DNA of 64,000 bases from Macrotrachela quadricornifera. Its lineage: Eukaryota; Rotifera; Eurotatoria; Philodinida; Philodinidae. The stretch lies in the NCBI GenBank assembly GCA_022393335.1, contig JAJEKB010000313.1, forward strand, positions 105,384-169,383, given 5' to 3'. The position numbers and the translations under genes are program-made. Below the pieces are notes generated by a model. The model saw only the letters and a program-made list of their open reading frames with translations. It searched no databases and was not told the DNA's origin. This document shows, one piece after another, positions 61,301 through 64,000 of the stretch (within the stretch, counting starts at the first letter, position 1; the number at the start of each line of letters is the position of its first letter).

Positions 61301-64000
61301 ATACAATAGTGATCCTAAAATAGTAATTTATCATCAACGCTATTTTTTTTATTTTATAACAAAAAAAAATTTCAATTGCATATCTAAATATACATTTATA
61401 TTAAGATATGTGACTATTTACTTGACTTATATATCTAACGAGGGAAGTACCCGAAATGGTTAATCGTTTTTGATTTCGAACTCAGTGCATTAGATGAACT
61501 CCAGCGAGATATGAACTAGAATGTGCTAAAAGTTTCAGCTAAAAGAAATATTCCCTTCATGAGATATTGAATTTTCAAAAATCACTCATATTCCATAAAA
61601 CATGGGAGATTCTCATGTCCTTTTGGAATTTAAAATCTCATGAAGATAATATTTCTTTTAGCTAAAACTTTTAGCACATTCTAGTTACAAGTAGATATAT
61701 CTATGGACAAAATTTTTGGTAGAAATATCATCATTCTATTTGTTAATGTATATCGAGCTATAGAATAAAATTCCAATAAAATGGTTATCATTTTGGAGGT
61801 TTTCATATCTCGCTGGAGTTCATCTAATGCACTGAGTTTGAAATCAAAAACAATTAATCACTTCGGGTACTTTCCTCATAAGTATATATATTTGATGTTT
61901 TATGTCCATACATATATATATGAGTGAATTGCAGCTTTTTATTGTATCTGATATTTTCACATATTGTTACCCTCTAATTGTCTCACATCTCACCAAATTT
62001 CAACTATCTAGCTCGTACCGGAGCTGAATTATAACGAATATACTACAAAAAAATGGCATTTTTTAATAATATGTGCAAAGAGAAGGAGTTTTTCTGACTA
62101 TAATAAATCATGAGAAAAAGAATATCAATAGGCCAGATTGTACATCGTTCGATGCTCTTTCAAAATATAGAACTTAATTGGATTTCTAGAATCGTCTGCT
62201 TTAAAACTTTTCAATAGCTCATTTGATCTCGCTCAAATTTTTACAATTGTGATATGAGACGAAAAATTCTATAAGTAGTAAAAGTTTCAGCTCTCAATCA
62301 TGTATCGTTCAAAAAATATTTATATTGTACTGAAAATATAGAACTAGATGTTTTCTTCATATATTTTCAGTCGAATAAATCCCAAAATATTCTTTTCCGT
62401 TAAAATTTAACTGAGTAAAATTCTATAAGCAAATCTGAATGCATTGGAAACTGTCTTGACTACTCATTTTCCATGCAAAGCTAAACGATGATTTTAGTGT
62501 TTTATAACCAATAAAGTCAGTTTTACCATTAAATTAAGCAGAAATTGAACTGTGCATCATCAAATCCTTTTAGTATGCAATAAAGTGCTGGGAAATTTTT
62601 GTCACATGACAGAGGCATAAAGTATAATAAAATGCACTACTCAGAAATTGTTTAGGCTTACTTTCATTTTTTTCGAGTCAATCGTATCAAAAAGTTGGAA
62701 TTCACTCATATTCATATATAACAACAATAGAAATATGCTAGAATTTGCTAGATTAAATTTCATATGCTTTTAAAATATTAAAAACTTATCACATGTTAAT
62801 GAAATCTATTGACTTTCACAGAAAAAACACGCGAACTTTTTTATACATAAATAATTGATTTCCTTCCGTACGCATTAGTCATAAAAGCACTCAGTATCTT
62901 CAAATATAGTACAAATTTAATTCAAGATGATTTTCAAGTCGGTTTATCGAGAAAAAACATTGAATATCACTATACTATAGCTCGAATAAATGACCTGATT
63001 TATTCATAAATAATAGAAGTATGCTCAAGATTGACATTCATATAGACATGTCTAGAGTAATCTTACGCTAAGTATCACTATTGACCCGAAAAGAAATTTA
63101 CTTCTCCATAGACAGAAAAAAAAACAATATACTAAATTAAAAACCTCTTTAAACATGTCTTTATGAGTGTAAAACTTGAACACACCTCTATCATTAATAA
63201 AAGACAATCACATTGTTTACTCAAATCGTAATGAAGATATTCAATTCTTTTCCGTAAATTAAATTTGGATCATCCAGTATACGTATATATATATATATAC
63301 GTATGATTTCTTTTTATTTCATAATTGTCTGCCCGGAAACAAGAGTAGTCTTCTTAATAATTAAATAATAAAAAATCTTATTGTTAAAATAGGAGCATTT
63401 GATCGTTTTGTTTACATTCACGGTCATATATCAACTAATATTTCAATATGGTCAAAATGGTGTCGTAGAATTTCATCAAAATCTGGTTCATTCATATTAT
63501 TAATTTTACCTATATTATGTAGTTTACCTATAGCTATTTGTAATTTACTTCATGCACATGTTTTACTTACAACATCAAGAATAAAAATTTGTATTGTACA
63601 ATATACACATGGAATATTAATTGGTTTTCTTATATTTTTTTATATATTACCATTATTATTATCATTTTTTTTTCATGCAAAATTAATTTATTTTATACGT
63701 TCAAAACATAATCAACATTATTTAACAACAACAGTATCAAATATATTACCTATGAAACGTAATAATACATTAGATTCTCAAACATCAATACAAAAAAAAC
63801 GAAATATAAAAAATCAAAATGATCTTGGTAATAATCAACAATTATTACAACCAAAAATAATAAATGCAAAAAAATCCAATAAACGTATTGTTATGTTTAA
63901 TACTGATACACTTGCAAATACAGCTGGTACTGTTATGACAACAACAACAACTCCAGGAGTACAAACAGGAGTAGCAACAACAATTGGTCAACAAGGTGGA
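58380..64000 (+). CDS. Rhodopsin-family 7TM receptor, 3' end beyond window
   Basis: Exons 58380-58842, 58900-59043 and 63393-64000 (open at the window edge) join in phase to 405 codons. A ~110-residue N-terminal ectodomain without an obvious signal peptide has N-glycosylation sites. TM1 is LIVFVILIAFVSFISIIGNL with the GN signature; TM2 LCLVLIDSPTEIYRF; TM3 has FESLFSSCIIFYHLLGAFDR with the DRY-type DRF; TM4 ILLILPILCSLPIAICNLL; TM5 LIGFLIFFYILPLLLSFFFH. A long third cytoplasmic loop begins at the end of the window. This fits a class A neuropeptide-type receptor with unknown ligand. The third exon follows a 4.35-kb intron, much longer than any other in the window. The in-frame join through the middle of TM3 (HLL|G-AFDRF) supports the model despite that distance. 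Confidence 0.82.
61440..61877. mobile_element. 438-bp foldback/MITE-like element in a receptor intron
   Basis: Outer inverted repeats of ~74 bp (61440-61513 and 61803-61877; ends GAGGGAAGTACCC and GGGTACTTTCCTC) flank a nested inverted pair of ~60 bp (61516-61574 and 61625-61684, including CTAGAATGTGCTAAAAGTTT and its inverse). The two stems are separated on the right side by ~118 unpaired bases, giving an asymmetric double hairpin. No coding capacity; flanked by ATATATC/ATATAT sequence without a clear target-site duplication. Confidence 0.75.
63279..63304. repeat. Perfect 26-bp AT-rich palindrome
   Basis: ATACGT-(AT)n-ACGTAT is its own reverse complement. It lies ~90 bp before the receptor's third exon inside the long intron. 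Probably a microsatellite with capped ends. Confidence 0.8.

Overview
The window reads as nuclear DNA of a small, AT-rich invertebrate animal. Almost every gene is split by short introns (about 45-70 bp, GT...AG, very T-rich), coding exons are much less AT-biased than the flanks, and the gene set is animal-specific: RASGEF1, STRA6, SPAG16, alpha-2-macroglobulin, FoxQ2, PDE6D, malectin and a miR-9 hairpin. T-rich AG acceptors just upstream of several start codons, two very close same-strand gene pairs (possible trans-spliced operons) and an intronless bacterial-type flavoprotein gene inside a repeat pocket suggest a rotifer, most likely a bdelloid. This is inference; no marker gene settles it. 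All gene models were built by reading splice sites by hand and checking phase.

Left part (1-10 kb): an ankyrin-repeat protein and a RASGEF1 Ras exchange factor lie in tandem (+), followed by a miR-9/miR-79 precursor. A 7-exon gene (-) for a small secreted cysteine-containing protein of unknown function lies next to it. 9.8-14 kb shows no gene. 14-17.7 kb (-) holds a STRA6 retinoid-receptor-family protein that carries an EGF-like ectodomain. 19-22.3 kb (+) is SPAG16/PF20, the ciliary central-apparatus WD40 protein, in 18 exons. 22.9-28.8 kb (+) is a large alpha-2-macroglobulin family protein that lacks the thioester motif.

Middle (29-42 kb): three minus-strand regulatory or RNA genes follow: CD2BP2 (its GYF domain is a broken relic behind the stop codon), PHF5A (only 82 bp upstream of CD2BP2) and FoxQ2. 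Then comes an accessory pocket (33-42 kb). An intronless FAD monooxygenase is bracketed by two inverted copies of a tRNA-derived SINE-like element, with a 128-bp MITE-like element and a 600-bp foldback element nearby.

Right part (42-64 kb): a fusion of the N-terminal lobe of tRNA 2'-phosphotransferase with leucine-rich repeats (+); malectin (-) head to head with PDE6D (+); an SLC25 mitochondrial carrier (+); an intronless divergent 7TM receptor (-); a PTB-like plus proline-rich protein (+); and a second 7TM receptor (+) with a 4.3-kb intron that holds another foldback element and that runs off the window end.

Functional themes: ciliary biology (SPAG16, PDE6D, perhaps the ankyrin gene), splicing (PHF5A with CD2BP2) and secretion or surface signalling (A2M, STRA6, malectin, two 7TM receptors). 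None of these looks like a deliberate cluster except the PHF5A-CD2BP2 pair.
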